Source of the DNA: Spirochaetia bacterium
Lineage (GTDB): Bacteria; Spirochaetota; Spirochaetia; DSM-16054; Sediminispirochaetaceae
Length of the DNA: 49,822 bases
Reading direction: 5' to 3'
Assembly: GCA_021736475.1 (NCBI GenBank)
Contig: JAIPFV010000009.1
Coordinates: 1-49,822 of the forward strand
Shown here: positions 8,154 through 16,616 of the stretch, in pieces
Position numbering within the stretch: position 1 is the stretch's first letter
Layout: every line of letters begins with the position of its first letter
Position numbers and translations under genes: made by a program
The notes under the pieces: generated by a model
What the model was told of the DNA's origin: nothing
The model's input: only the letters and a program-made list of their open reading frames with translations
The model's database searches: none

Positions 8154-9545
8154 CTACTTACCGCACATTTTCTCCGGATCTAAAATTTCATCCGCCTCAG
8201 CCGAACTCAACACGCCCTCGTCCAAAACCACCTGCCGCACAGTTTTTCCCTCCTGAAAAGCTTTATGGGCCAGTGCTGCGGCGGAATCGTAGCCGATACG
8301 AACAGCTAGGGGAGTGATCAATGCTAAACTCTTCTCAATCGCCTCTGCGGTATGAGCCGTTGGCACTTTCACACCCCGCACACATTCGGTCTCGAACCTT
8401 CCGGCAACTCGGCTAAGCAGTTCAAGGCTGGTCAGGACTTCATGGCTTATCAGGGGCTGCATAATATTCAGCTGCAGCGGGGCATTATGAGCAGCAATAC
8501 TAACGCTGGACTGCTTCCCCATAACAAATGCCGCTGCCTGAATTACCATTTCAGGGATAACCGGGTTTACCTTCCCCGGCATGATCGAGCTGCCCGGCTG
8601 GAGCTCCGGAAGCTCAAGTTCGGCCAAGCCTGCTCGCGGCCCGCTTGATAAGAGTCTAAAGTCCTGGGCAATTTTCATTAGCACCACCGCAGTTCCATTA
8701 AGCGAACCCATGAGGGCCAGCTGCTCATCCCGAGCCGATATCTGCACAAAGGGATTTGTTGAACATTTGAAGGGAATAGAGGTGTGAGCGGCTATACCTT
8801 CGGCAACCTGTTCCGCCCAGGCGGCAGAGCTGTTTAAACCGGTGCCCACTGCCGTACCCCCCAGAGGCAGCTCTTCCAGAGCCGGCAACTGCTGGGTAAT
8901 CCGCACAACACTCCGCCGAATCTGCTCCGCCCAGGCGCCGAATTCCTGGCTCACCCGCATCGGTACGGCGTCCTGCAGGTGGGTGCGTCCCAGTTTAAGG
9001 CTGCCGGAGTACTCGGCTCCCTTACGCTCAAGCGCCTCAGCCAGGGAGTTGAGGCTTGTACATAAGGTGCCGGCGGCTGTTCGCGCGGCGATATTGCTGG
9101 CAGCGGGGATTACATCGTTAGAGGATTGACCGCGATTCACATGATCGTTGGGATGAATCGTCTCCTCTGCCTGCAGAAGTTCCTTCGCCCGATAGGCCAA
9201 AACCTCGTTCATATTCATATTCCAGCTGGTACCCGAACCGGTTTGAAACACATCAAGGGGAAAATGGACATCCAGCTTTCCCGTCATTACCTCCCTCGCG
9301 GCCGACTCGATAGCCGAGGCTACCTGCGCGCTCAGACTGCCTGAACGCTCATGAGCCTTTGCTGCCGATAGTTTGATTAGAGCGAGTGCATTGCGCATTT
9401 CTGGATGGATTTTAAAGGGGGATACACTGAAGTTCTGCAGGGCCCGCTGGGTATGAGCACCCCATTTAGCCCACTTAGGAACTTGTACCGACCCCATAGA
9501 ATCATATTCCACTCTATATGAACTCTCTTTCACCTCAACCTCCAT
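8154..9545 (-). CDS. fumC: Fumarate hydratase class II
   Basis: Reversible hydration of fumarate to malate by the oxygen-stable, iron-free class. The superfamily signature GSSIMPGKVNP lies at about residue 320. Other landmarks are SGTSWNMNMNEV, NRGQSSNDVIPAA, GRTHLQDAVP and GGTAVGTG. Length (463 residues at most) is typical. ATG 9545 has no Shine-Dalgarno. A GTG at 9533, four codons in, has GGAGG 5 nt upstream and gives an N-terminus (KESSYRVEYDSMGSVQVP) that aligns better with the family, so 9533 may be the true start. With icd in the same window it suggests at least a partial TCA cycle. Confidence 0.96.
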   Translation of the reverse strand: MEVEVKESSYRVEYDSMGSVQVPKWAKWGAHTQRALQNFSVSPFKIHPEMRNALALIKLSAAKAHERSGSLSAQVASAIESAAREVMTGKLDVHFPLDVFQTGSGTSWNMNMNEVLAYRAKELLQAEETIHPNDHVNRGQSSNDVIPAASNIAARTAAGTLCTSLNSLAEALERKGAEYSGSLKLGRTHLQDAVPMRVSQEFGAWAEQIRRSVVRITQQLPALEELPLGGTAVGTGLNSSAAWAEQVAEGIAAHTSIPFKCSTNPFVQISARDEQLALMGSLNGTAVVLMKIAQDFRLLSSGPRAGLAELELPELQPGSSIMPGKVNPVIPEMVIQAAAFVMGKQSSVSIAAHNAPLQLNIMQPLISHEVLTSLELLSRVAGRFETECVRGVKVPTAHTAEAIEKSLALITPLAVRIGYDSAAALAHKAFQEGKTVRQVVLDEGVLSSAEADEILDPEKMCGK

Positions 9546-9618
9546 TTTGACAGCGCCAATTTGTTTTACCGGGCAGCTTGACAGAGCTGACTGTTCTTAC
9601 TACTGTCAGTATTCAAGT

Positions 9619-10185
9619 ATGCGTAGTAAAACCCTCAGCCCGCAACAGCTATTTCTTACCGGACTAAAACACTGCGGAAAGACCACTTTAGGCAGCATGC
9701 TGGCGGACTGCTGCGGCCGCTTATTCTTTGACCTTGACGACCTTCTCTTGCAAGCAGCCAGGCTCGACGGGTACAGCTCGGTCCGCGAACTCTATCGTAC
9801 CGCGGGGTGTAAAAAGTTCCAAGAGTATGAGGCCCGGGCAGCTGAAAATGTGTGCGCTCAAAATTCTCCGCCGGAGGTCATTCTCTCTCTCGGTGGTGGA
9901 ACTATCGAAAATCCGGCCGCCTTGGAAACACTACAACCTGCCGGAAGTTTTATTTACCTCCAAGTCGAGGAAGAAGTACTGTTCGAACGAATTCAACGCG
10001 GCGGCCTTCCCCCTTTTCTGATCGGAACACAGCCACCGGAAGAAATGTTTCATGACCTATGGGTACACCGACATCAGTTATACCTGAGTCATGCTGATTT
10101 GGTAGTCTCCCTTCCCAACCAGGCAGTTGAGGATAATTTTAAGCTGCTGTACACTCAGTTAAAGGAACACAATTATGTCGGGTAG
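9619..10185 (+). CDS. aroK: Shikimate kinase
   Basis: Phosphorylates shikimate at the 3-hydroxyl with ATP, the fifth shikimate-pathway step. The P-loop GLKHCGKTT is near residue 15, followed by the substrate motif FDLDDLL and the SLGGGTIE loop (the GGG shikimate-binding element). The RHQLYLSHADLVV lid/adenine region is near the C-terminus. A TTG at 9547 in the same frame would add 24 residues unlike the family, so ATG 9619 (MRSKTLS) is preferred. A possible promoter is TTGACA (9578-9583) with TACTGT (9601-9606) 17 bp later, giving a very short leader. The 3' end overlaps aroC by 11 nt, so the two are translationally coupled. Confidence 0.88.
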   Translation: MRSKTLSPQQLFLTGLKHCGKTTLGSMLADCCGRLFFDLDDLLLQAARLDGYSSVRELYRTAGCKKFQEYEARAAENVCAQNSPPEVILSLGGGTIENPAALETLQPAGSFIYLQVEEEVLFERIQRGGLPPFLIGTQPPEEMFHDLWVHRHQLYLSHADLVVSLPNQAVEDNFKLLYTQLKEHNYVG

Positions 10186-11230
10186 CACATTCGGTACGCA
10201 TTTTAAGATAACCACCTTCGGAGAATCCCATGGTGCAGGAGTGGGAGTGGTGGTGGACGGAGTTACACCCCAAATCGAAATAAGCGAGCAGGAGGTGCAG
10301 AAGGAACTGGACCGCCGTAAACCGGGACAATCACATATCACTACCTCCCGTCGGGAGAGCGACACAATTCACTTTCTTTCGGGAGTATTCGAAGGTAAAA
10401 CAACCGGCACTCCCTTAGCCATGGTACTCTACAATCAGGACCATGACAGCAGCGCCTACGACCACATTAAACATGCCTATCGCCCCGGCCATGCGGATTT
10501 TACCTACCAGGCAAAGTACGGCATCCGCGACTACCGTGGCAGCGGCCGTGCTTCCGGACGGGAAACCGCCGGACGGGTAGCCGCGGGTGCAATAGCTAAA
10601 AAAATCCTGGCAAGCCGCGGTATCGTCATTACCGCATATACCCTCAAGGCGGCCGGCATCGAGTGCAGCCTTCGCGATTTCGATCAAATCGAGAAAAATC
10701 CTATGCGGGCCTGTGACCCCCACGCTGCGGCACAGATGGTAAAGCGTATCGAAGAGTTAAAAGAGTTGGGGGACAGTGCCGGAGGGGTAGTTGAATGTAT
10801 CATTACCGGTCTTCCAAAGGGGATTGGAGAGCCGGTGTTTGACAAATTTGAGGCGGAAATCGGTAAGGGAATACTTTCTGTCGGTGCAGTCCGCGGCATT
10901 GAGTTTGGCAGCGGTTTTGCTGCAGCAGATATGCTGGGCAGCACCCATAACGACCCCCTTACCCCTCAAGGCTTTGCCAGTAATTTTGCCGGGGGCACCC
11001 TTGGCGGTATTACCACAGGGGAACCGTTTATTTTTAGGGCCGCAGTAAAACCAACCGCTTCCATCAGCTCTGAGCAACAGTCTATCAATGAGGCGGGAGA
11101 GGCAATTACAATCAAGACTGAAGGACGACACGACCCATGTATCTGCCCGCGAATTGTTCCGGTAATAGAGGCGATGAGTGCTGTTGTAGTTGTAGACCTG
11201 CTCAAGCGTCAGGCGGCAATGTGGGCCTAA
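10175..11230 (+). CDS. aroC: Chorismate synthase
   Basis: Eliminates phosphate from EPSP to give chorismate, using reduced FMN. The first signature, GESHGAGVGVVVDG, starts near residue 15. The second is YRGSGRASGRETAGRVAAGA near residue 120. The third is RHDPCICPRIVPVIEAM near the C-terminus. The 351 residues are typical. The start ATG lies inside the end of aroK with AAAGGA about 7 nt upstream, forming an aroK-aroC operon. Confidence 0.97.
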   Translation: MSGSTFGTHFKITTFGESHGAGVGVVVDGVTPQIEISEQEVQKELDRRKPGQSHITTSRRESDTIHFLSGVFEGKTTGTPLAMVLYNQDHDSSAYDHIKHAYRPGHADFTYQAKYGIRDYRGSGRASGRETAGRVAAGAIAKKILASRGIVITAYTLKAAGIECSLRDFDQIEKNPMRACDPHAAAQMVKRIEELKELGDSAGGVVECIITGLPKGIGEPVFDKFEAEIGKGILSVGAVRGIEFGSGFAAADMLGSTHNDPLTPQGFASNFAGGTLGGITTGEPFIFRAAVKPTASISSEQQSINEAGEAITIKTEGRHDPCICPRIVPVIEAMSAVVVVDLLKRQAAMWA

Positions 11231-11292
11231 CGTTTGACCTGTACCACTATATGGATTATGCTTAAAAGTGGAAAATACAAAAGGAGATGCCC

Positions 11293-12081
11293 GTGAAAAT
11301 CGGTTTTTTTCAGTTTGCCCCATCCATAGGAAATGTAGATCATAACCGTACAAGACTGGTCGAGGCGCTGCTCCAGACGGATGCCGATCTGCTGGTTGCT
11401 CCGGAGCTGTCAGTCAGCGGGTACTATTTTTCTTCCACCGCCCAGGCTCGGGAGCTGGCCGAGCCGATACCCGGACCAACTACTGATGCCCTGAGTGAAG
11501 CCTCCGCAAAGAGCGGCTGTACTATCGTAACCGGTATAGCTGAGCTGGCGGGGGAGCAGCTGTTTAACAGTGCTGTGGTTATCGGGCCGGAGGGTATAAT
11601 CGGTACCTATCGAAAAATCCACCTCTTTAACGAAGAAAAGCTGCACTTTACTCCAGGAAGCGACGGCTTTTTCAGTTTCGACCTACAGGGAGTAAAAATC
11701 GGAGTTTTAGTCTGCTTCGATCACATGTTTCCCGAAGCTGCCCGCAGTCTTGCCCTGCAGGGAGTTCAGATTATCTGCCATCCCTCGAATCTTGTTCTGC
11801 CCGAATACGGCCAGCTTACCAGCCGGGTACGGGCATTTGAAAACCGCATGTTCTGGGTACTGACCAACCGCTGGGGAACGGAAACTGTTGGGGAAAAGTC
11901 GCTGACCTTCACAGGAACCAGCCAAGTGGTAAATCCTCGGGGGCGCATACTCATACGTGCCGAGACCGCCGGCGATGAGATTTCTGCAGTTGAAGTAGAC
12001 CCGAAGGAATCCCTGGATAAGCACATCACCGAGTACAACCATCTACTGAATGATCGACGCCCCGAGTTCTATTTTACCTAA
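11293..12081 (+). CDS. Carbon-nitrogen hydrolase (nitrilase superfamily)
   Basis: A cytoplasmic amidase-type enzyme of about 262 residues. The nitrilase-fold triad is complete: Glu38 (VAPELSVSGYYF), Lys108 (YRKIHLF) and Cys141 (VLVCFDHMFPE). The family also includes N-carbamoylputrescine amidase, omega-amidase and NAD synthetase amidase domains, so the substrate is open. An ATG at 11287 touches the AAAGGAG ribosome site. The GTG at 11293 is 6 nt after it and gives MKIGFFQFAPS, the normal family beginning, so GTG is chosen. It is 62 bp from aroC and may be transcribed with it. A long hairpin follows. Confidence 0.88.
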   Translation: MKIGFFQFAPSIGNVDHNRTRLVEALLQTDADLLVAPELSVSGYYFSSTAQARELAEPIPGPTTDALSEASAKSGCTIVTGIAELAGEQLFNSAVVIGPEGIIGTYRKIHLFNEEKLHFTPGSDGFFSFDLQGVKIGVLVCFDHMFPEAARSLALQGVQIICHPSNLVLPEYGQLTSRVRAFENRMFWVLTNRWGTETVGEKSLTFTGTSQVVNPRGRILIRAETAGDEISAVEVDPKESLDKHITEYNHLLNDRRPEFYFT

Positions 12082-12093
12082 AGGCTCTGTTAT

Positions 12094-12149
12094 AGCAGCG
12101 ATTCTCAATTTGGAAGTCAAAAGACTTCCAAATTGAGACAATCGCTGCT
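12094..12149. terminator. Long hairpin between convergent genes, probable bidirectional terminator
   Basis: AGCAGCGAT (12094-12102) and TCTCAATTTGGAAGTC (12103-12118) form one arm. After a 4-nt loop (AAAA), GACTTCCAAATTGAGA (12123-12138), a 2-nt bulge and ATCGCTGCT (12141-12149) form the other. The 25-bp stem sits exactly between two converging genes. T tails are short on both strands, so terminator function is likely but not certain. Confidence 0.6.
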
Positions 12150-12160
12150 TTTATAGAGTC

Positions 12161-13570
12161 TTAAACCGGATATCTGCGTTTGCTCTTTTCAATTCGTTTT
12201 CGGCAGGCGCGGATTTCATCCCCGTACTCATCAAACACATCGGCCAGCATATCTTTTAGACGGTTCATACCGAACTCCCGCTGCCCAATTTCAAAGTTCT
12301 TCGCCACCATTTTGCTTCGGTAGGCTTCATCGGTAAATACCCTGTGAATTTTTTTCAGCACCGAATCTTCAATCACCAGGTGTCCGTGCTTATCATACAC
12401 ATCCCGAATTTCAATATTTTCGAAACCGATCACTTTTATATCGGTTTTATAGACGAGGTAGGCAGTGGTTACTATCGGAACTCGCGCAGCAACTGCTTCT
12501 ATCAGCGCATTTCCAAATCCTTCCCAAATAGGCAGATAAGTTACCAGGTCGGCATTCGCCAGCACATCCCGGTTTGAGAAGATGATCTGCCCCTTTTCGT
12601 TAAGCTGCCGTTCAGCTGCAACCCGGTCCGAAATTAAATGAAGAGATATTCCATGATACTCGGCCAGCCCGCGTATCTCATCTATATAATGGACATCCGG
12701 TTCATCCCCCTGGTACAGAGAAATTACAAAATGAATCCGTTCTTTATATTCCGGAAATTTTTTCACAAATCTTCCTATCAGCTCGACAGAATCTTCAATT
12801 CGCTTTCTGCGTACTATTCGCGTCGGCTGGACAATAAGAAGATCGTCTTTTGCAAACCCAAGTTCCTCGCGGAAACGAGCGTTGTAATCATCCATCTGCA
12901 CCGCATCCTCAAAATCCTCGCAGTTTGGTATCACCTTTGGATGCACCCGCTTAATCGACCGCAGTATATGCTCGGCGTAAGATGAGATAACCACATGTTC
13001 TAAACCGGGATCTACCGGAGGCATAATTTTGCCCAGAAGCTGCTCAATGTAGTTCCGGCTGAACCGGCTGCGTTCCCACCAAAAGTCGTGATGGTGAAAA
13101 ATCGTTGCCACCCGACGCCAGGTAGCGAGCTTGTAAATTGCCATTCCTCCGATAAGTGTCATCGGCATTGCATTGGTATTCTCTGCAATGATCACATCGA
13201 TGGAAAGCTTTTGAATGTATTCGAAAAGCAAGTTAGAAACTTCAGTTCCCTGCTGCTCTAGGCGGTCGATAAGCTCTTCCCTTTTTTCGTCGCTTAAATG
13301 TGGCGGATTGTCCTGCAAATAAGGGAACACCAGCCGCTCATACTCCTGCTGCTCAGGACTGCCGAAACGAATCTGAGGAATGAGTATCTGCTGCTCCGCC
13401 GGTACCAGCGGCAAGGGTGCCGCATAGCGCCCGGAGAAGGTGTATATCTCATGCCCCATATGCTTGAGGAGACGAATCCACTTTTCTACTTCCAGCGAAA
13501 CACCGTCGACATCGCCTAATTTTCCGCACACAATACCAATTCTAAAGGTATCCGGCACCTGTTTGGACAT
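12161..13570 (-). CDS. GT4-like glycosyltransferase
   Basis: A 469-residue soluble enzyme with the two Rossmann halves of GT-B glycosyltransferases. The N-terminal half holds GIVCGKLGDVDGVSLEVEKW. The C-terminal half has the donor site: IVQPTRIVRRKRIEDSVELI and IWEGFGNALIEA, which is the E-x7-E motif of GT4. The sugar donor and acceptor cannot be told. The start ATG has AGGAG 6 nt upstream, 14 bp after the PRPP synthetase stop. The two therefore form an operon, which hints at a link to PRPP or nucleotide-sugar metabolism (inference). Confidence 0.85.
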   Translation of the reverse strand: MSKQVPDTFRIGIVCGKLGDVDGVSLEVEKWIRLLKHMGHEIYTFSGRYAAPLPLVPAEQQILIPQIRFGSPEQQEYERLVFPYLQDNPPHLSDEKREELIDRLEQQGTEVSNLLFEYIQKLSIDVIIAENTNAMPMTLIGGMAIYKLATWRRVATIFHHHDFWWERSRFSRNYIEQLLGKIMPPVDPGLEHVVISSYAEHILRSIKRVHPKVIPNCEDFEDAVQMDDYNARFREELGFAKDDLLIVQPTRIVRRKRIEDSVELIGRFVKKFPEYKERIHFVISLYQGDEPDVHYIDEIRGLAEYHGISLHLISDRVAAERQLNEKGQIIFSNRDVLANADLVTYLPIWEGFGNALIEAVAARVPIVTTAYLVYKTDIKVIGFENIEIRDVYDKHGHLVIEDSVLKKIHRVFTDEAYRSKMVAKNFEIGQREFGMNRLKDMLADVFDEYGDEIRACRKRIEKSKRRYPV

Positions 13571-13584
13571 GGAGTACTCCTAGT

Positions 13585-14760
13585 TTAATGTTTAATCGAT
13601 GAGTAGAGCGGCCCCATTTGACCCCGCCAGCGGGGATTCTTAGAGGACATATCTTCAGTATACAGAGGAGGGCTTAGCTGAGCTTCTTCCCGCCCCATAA
13701 TTTTAAGCACATAATTGCAGACCCAGCGAGAGAGCTGCAGCACTACCATTTTGTGGCGTAAACGCCCCTGTACATCCCGGTTCAGAATATCAGGAATGGT
13801 GCTGGTGGTTACAATCTCATCTAAAGTGTTGGCGTTCAGATTCACTCGACACTCACGACTGGAGTAAAAATGGGTGACAAAAAATACAACCCTATTTGCC
13901 CCGGCTTCTTTTAACAGATTACATGCCTCCATAATCGTATTGCCGGTGCGAACCATATCATCGATTACGGCAACATCTTTGCCCCGGATCTCGTCTACGC
14001 TAATTTCTGAATTTGGCGAAATTTTTATTTCCACCTTGCGCTCATCAGATCGTTCCTTATTCATATACACAATGGGAATAGAATCCTGTTGCAGCTCTTC
14101 CCGAACTTTTTTCACAAAACTGAGGGCCCCCTTATCAGGAGCACACAAGACCAGTGAATCCTCACTGACTACATCCGAATCCTGCATATAGCTGGCAAAC
14201 AGATCGGCCGGCTGCAGGTTATGGAAACAGCCGGAAAAACGGTCAAGAAAGATTTTCTCCACCGAAGCCGAATGATTGTGCACCGTAATAACCTCGTCAA
14301 CTCCCGCCTCTAAAAGCAAATCCGCATACAGGCGTGCAGAGAACGGCTGGCCATCAAACTTTTTTTGATCTTCGATTGTCCGCTCGCGGGTCTCATCACC
14401 CTGATCGAGCCGTGGGCCGCGGTCCTGAGCACTGTAGAACATGTTCGGTTCAAACAGCACCACCCGCTCGGCGCCATTATCTTTGGCCGCCCGGGCTATC
14501 AGAAAGTTGCGCATGGCCAGTTCGTCCCGAGTGTTCCATCCCTGGTTTGTACTTACCAGTAATACCGTTTTTCCTTTTAGCTTATACCCAATATTGCCCC
14601 AATTCTCTTCATCTATGATAAAGCGGGGACAAAACTCGGTATTTAGAAAACTCTTCAGTGAAATTAAGTCGGAATAGTCTTCGTGCTGTCGAAGGTGATG
14701 TGCTACATCTTCTACAACCGGATTATCTGCAACTGAGCCGACTATGATTACATTGTCCAT
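13585..14760 (-). CDS. prs: Ribose-phosphate pyrophosphokinase (PRPP synthetase), divergent form
   Basis: Makes PRPP from ribose 5-phosphate and ATP for nucleotide, histidine and tryptophan synthesis. The PRPP-binding loop VAVIDDMVRTGNTIMEA is well kept. ITVHNHS and LVLCAPDKGALSFVKKV correspond to the metal/ATP side and second-domain entry. At about 391 residues it is longer than the usual 310-320 and has a distinct N-terminus, as in some divergent bacterial forms. A TTG at 14775 is in frame but the ATG at 14760 (MDNVIIVGSVAD) has GGGAG 8 nt upstream and is preferred. It is the first gene of a two-gene operon with the glycosyltransferase. Confidence 0.85.
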   Translation of the reverse strand: MDNVIIVGSVADNPVVEDVAHHLRQHEDYSDLISLKSFLNTEFCPRFIIDEENWGNIGYKLKGKTVLLVSTNQGWNTRDELAMRNFLIARAAKDNGAERVVLFEPNMFYSAQDRGPRLDQGDETRERTIEDQKKFDGQPFSARLYADLLLEAGVDEVITVHNHSASVEKIFLDRFSGCFHNLQPADLFASYMQDSDVVSEDSLVLCAPDKGALSFVKKVREELQQDSIPIVYMNKERSDERKVEIKISPNSEISVDEIRGKDVAVIDDMVRTGNTIMEACNLLKEAGANRVVFFVTHFYSSRECRVNLNANTLDEIVTTSTIPDILNRDVQGRLRHKMVVLQLSRWVCNYVLKIMGREEAQLSPPLYTEDMSSKNPRWRGQMGPLYSSIKH

Positions 14761-14845
14761 CAATAAAACTCCCAACGATCGTTAAGATTACATCTCATTC
14801 TATATTGTTTCTTGGACATTGAGAAGAATCTTTCGCCATGCAATT

Positions 14846-14864
14846 CTATTTTTATGAAAAATAG
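14846..14864. repeat. Perfect inverted repeat in a divergent intergenic gap
   Basis: CTATTTTT, 3 nt, AAAAATAG, flanked by an outer CGCC/GGCG pair. It lies midway between the prs and XPB starts. It could be a protein-binding dyad or a hairpin; no T tail or known box was recognised. No other gene or RNA was seen in this 182-bp gap. Confidence 0.4.
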
Positions 14865-14905
14865 GCGGTATCTTGCAAAGTATTTATACTTTCGGAATTG
14901 CTGCC

Positions 14906-14934
14906 TTGAAGATTTTGCCGCTTTCACGTATCCT
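14906..14934 (+). promoter_or_regulatory. Putative promoter of the XPB operon
   Basis: TTGAAG (14906-14911), 17-bp spacer, TATCCT (14929-14934). The ATG at 14943 is 8 nt after the -10 box and has no Shine-Dalgarno, so the leader would be 0-2 nt. Confidence 0.5.
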
Positions 14935-14942
14935 AGATAGCT

Positions 14943-16616
14943 ATGGAAAATTCACAACCCGAAGTTGGGCCTCTGATAGTACAAGGTGACAATTCAATTC
15001 TTTTGGATGTACACAATCCGCAAGCCGAAGAAGCCCGTGCAGATCTCGGTCTGTTTGCCGAACTGGAGAAATCACCGGAGCATATGCACACCTACCGCAT
15101 AACGCCCCTTTCCCTTTGGAATGCAGCCTCAGCCGGCTATACTGCGAATGAAATTTCCGAACGAATCCGTAAATGGTCCCGCTTCAGTATGCCTGAAAAT
15201 GTAGACTACTTTATCAATGATACCATCAGCCGCTTCGGAAAGCTTATTTTAAGAGAGGGAAAAGATTCTAACACCCTTGAACTTCATATTACCGATCCGC
15301 TTATTCAGGCGGAACTGCAGGAATACAACCGCCTTAAGAAGTACCTTACCCCTACGGAAAATGGCTTTCTCCTTGACTTGGTGAACCGCGGAACCATTAA
15401 AAGCGAGCTTATTAAGCTCTCATACCCGGTCAAAGATGAAGCCCCCCTGAAGGAGGGAGCACCGCTTACCGTCAATTTACTGACAAAAACCAGGGACGGG
15501 TATGACTTCACCGTTAGGGGTTACCAGGAAGAGGCGGCTAGGGCATTTTACGGAAACGGCCAGCCTGGAACCGGTTTCGGCACAATTGTTCTGCCCTGCG
15601 GCTCCGGGAAAACCATAGTCGGCATGCGGGCTATAGCGCTGGCCGGAACTTACACCCTGATTCTGGCGCCGAACACCGCCGCAGTGCACCAATGGATAGA
15701 CGAAATAGTAGATAAAACCGACTTGCCCCGTGAGCAGATTGGCGAATATACCGGAGATAAAAAGGAGTTCCGCCCCATTACAGTTGGTACCTACCAAATA
15801 CTTACCTGGAGGCCCGACAAAGAAGGGATTTTTCCACACTTTAACCTTTTTCGAAACTATCCATGGGGATTGATCATTTATGATGAGGTGCACCTGCTGC
15901 CGGCACCAATCTTTCGGGTCACGGCAGAAATACAGGCAATTCGCAGATTAGGCCTCACGGCTACTCTAGTCCGGGAAGACGGTCGTGAGGATGAAGTATT
16001 CTCTTTGGTTGGCCCTAAGAAATACGATGTTCCCTGGAAAGAGCTCGAGGCTAAGGGCTGGATAGCTGAAGCTATTTGCCATGAAATCCGTGTTCCCCTG
16101 CCGCAGGCCAGCTCCATACCCTATGCCACCGCCGATAAACGCGGAAAATATCGTATTGCCGCTGAAAATCCCGGGAAAGACAGTATCACCCTGCAGCTGG
16201 TTCAGAACCATCACGAGGATCACATTCTGGTGATAGGACAGTACATTCAGCAGCTGACCAAGGTTGCCAAGGCACTGGGTGCCCCATTGATCACCGGAAA
16301 AACTCCCAATAAGAAACGGGAAGAAATCTATGCGGCTTTTCGGCGGGGAGAGGAACGGGTGATTGTAGTATCTAAGGTAGCCAATTTTGCTATTGACTTG
16401 CCGGACGCCTCGGTAGCTATCCAAATTTCCGGTACCTTCGGAAGCCGGCAGGAAGAAGCGCAGCGGCTTGGACGCATTCTGCGGCCAAAAGAGAACAATT
16501 CATACTTTTATACTATCGTGACCCAGCATACCGTAGAAGAACAATTCGCAATGAATCGACAGAAATTTTTAACTGAACAAGGCTATAAATATCACATAGA
16601 TTTTTGGGGCAACTAA
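14943..16616 (+). CDS. XPB/ERCC3-type DNA repair helicase
   Basis: A 557-residue superfamily 2 3'-5' DNA translocase related to the XPB subunit of eukaryotic TFIIH. Walker A is VLPCGSGKTIVG (about 215-226). The Walker B box is DEVH within IIYDEVHLLPAP. The SAT-like motif is LGLTATLVREDGRED, which includes the XPB-specific RED element. Motif VI is EEAQRLGRILRPKE. The N-terminal 180 residues fit the helicase N-terminal/damage-recognition region. In bacteria this family is sporadic and thought to serve repair. It overlaps the next gene by one base (TAATG), so expression is coupled with that partner. Confidence 0.93.
   Translation: MENSQPEVGPLIVQGDNSILLDVHNPQAEEARADLGLFAELEKSPEHMHTYRITPLSLWNAASAGYTANEISERIRKWSRFSMPENVDYFINDTISRFGKLILREGKDSNTLELHITDPLIQAELQEYNRLKKYLTPTENGFLLDLVNRGTIKSELIKLSYPVKDEAPLKEGAPLTVNLLTKTRDGYDFTVRGYQEEAARAFYGNGQPGTGFGTIVLPCGSGKTIVGMRAIALAGTYTLILAPNTAAVHQWIDEIVDKTDLPREQIGEYTGDKKEFRPITVGTYQILTWRPDKEGIFPHFNLFRNYPWGLIIYDEVHLLPAPIFRVTAEIQAIRRLGLTATLVREDGREDEVFSLVGPKKYDVPWKELEAKGWIAEAICHEIRVPLPQASSIPYATADKRGKYRIAAENPGKDSITLQLVQNHHEDHILVIGQYIQQLTKVAKALGAPLITGKTPNKKREEIYAAFRRGEERVIVVSKVANFAIDLPDASVAIQISGTFGSRQEEAQRLGRILRPKENNSYFYTIVTQHTVEEQFAMNRQKFLTEQGYKYHIDFWGN

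Noticed and set aside
9547..9618. N-terminal extension of shikimate kinase from TTG 9547
   Set aside because: The extra 24 residues have no counterpart in the family, no ribosome site precedes the TTG, and they include the likely promoter.
10757..11353. 198-codon open frame antisense to aroC and the nitrilase-family gene
   Set aside because: It crosses two well-supported genes on the other strand and shows no protein motif.
14761..14942. tRNA or small RNA gene in the prs-XPB gap
   Set aside because: No cloverleaf or conserved tRNA T-loop was found; the inverted repeat is explained as a possible operator or hairpin only.
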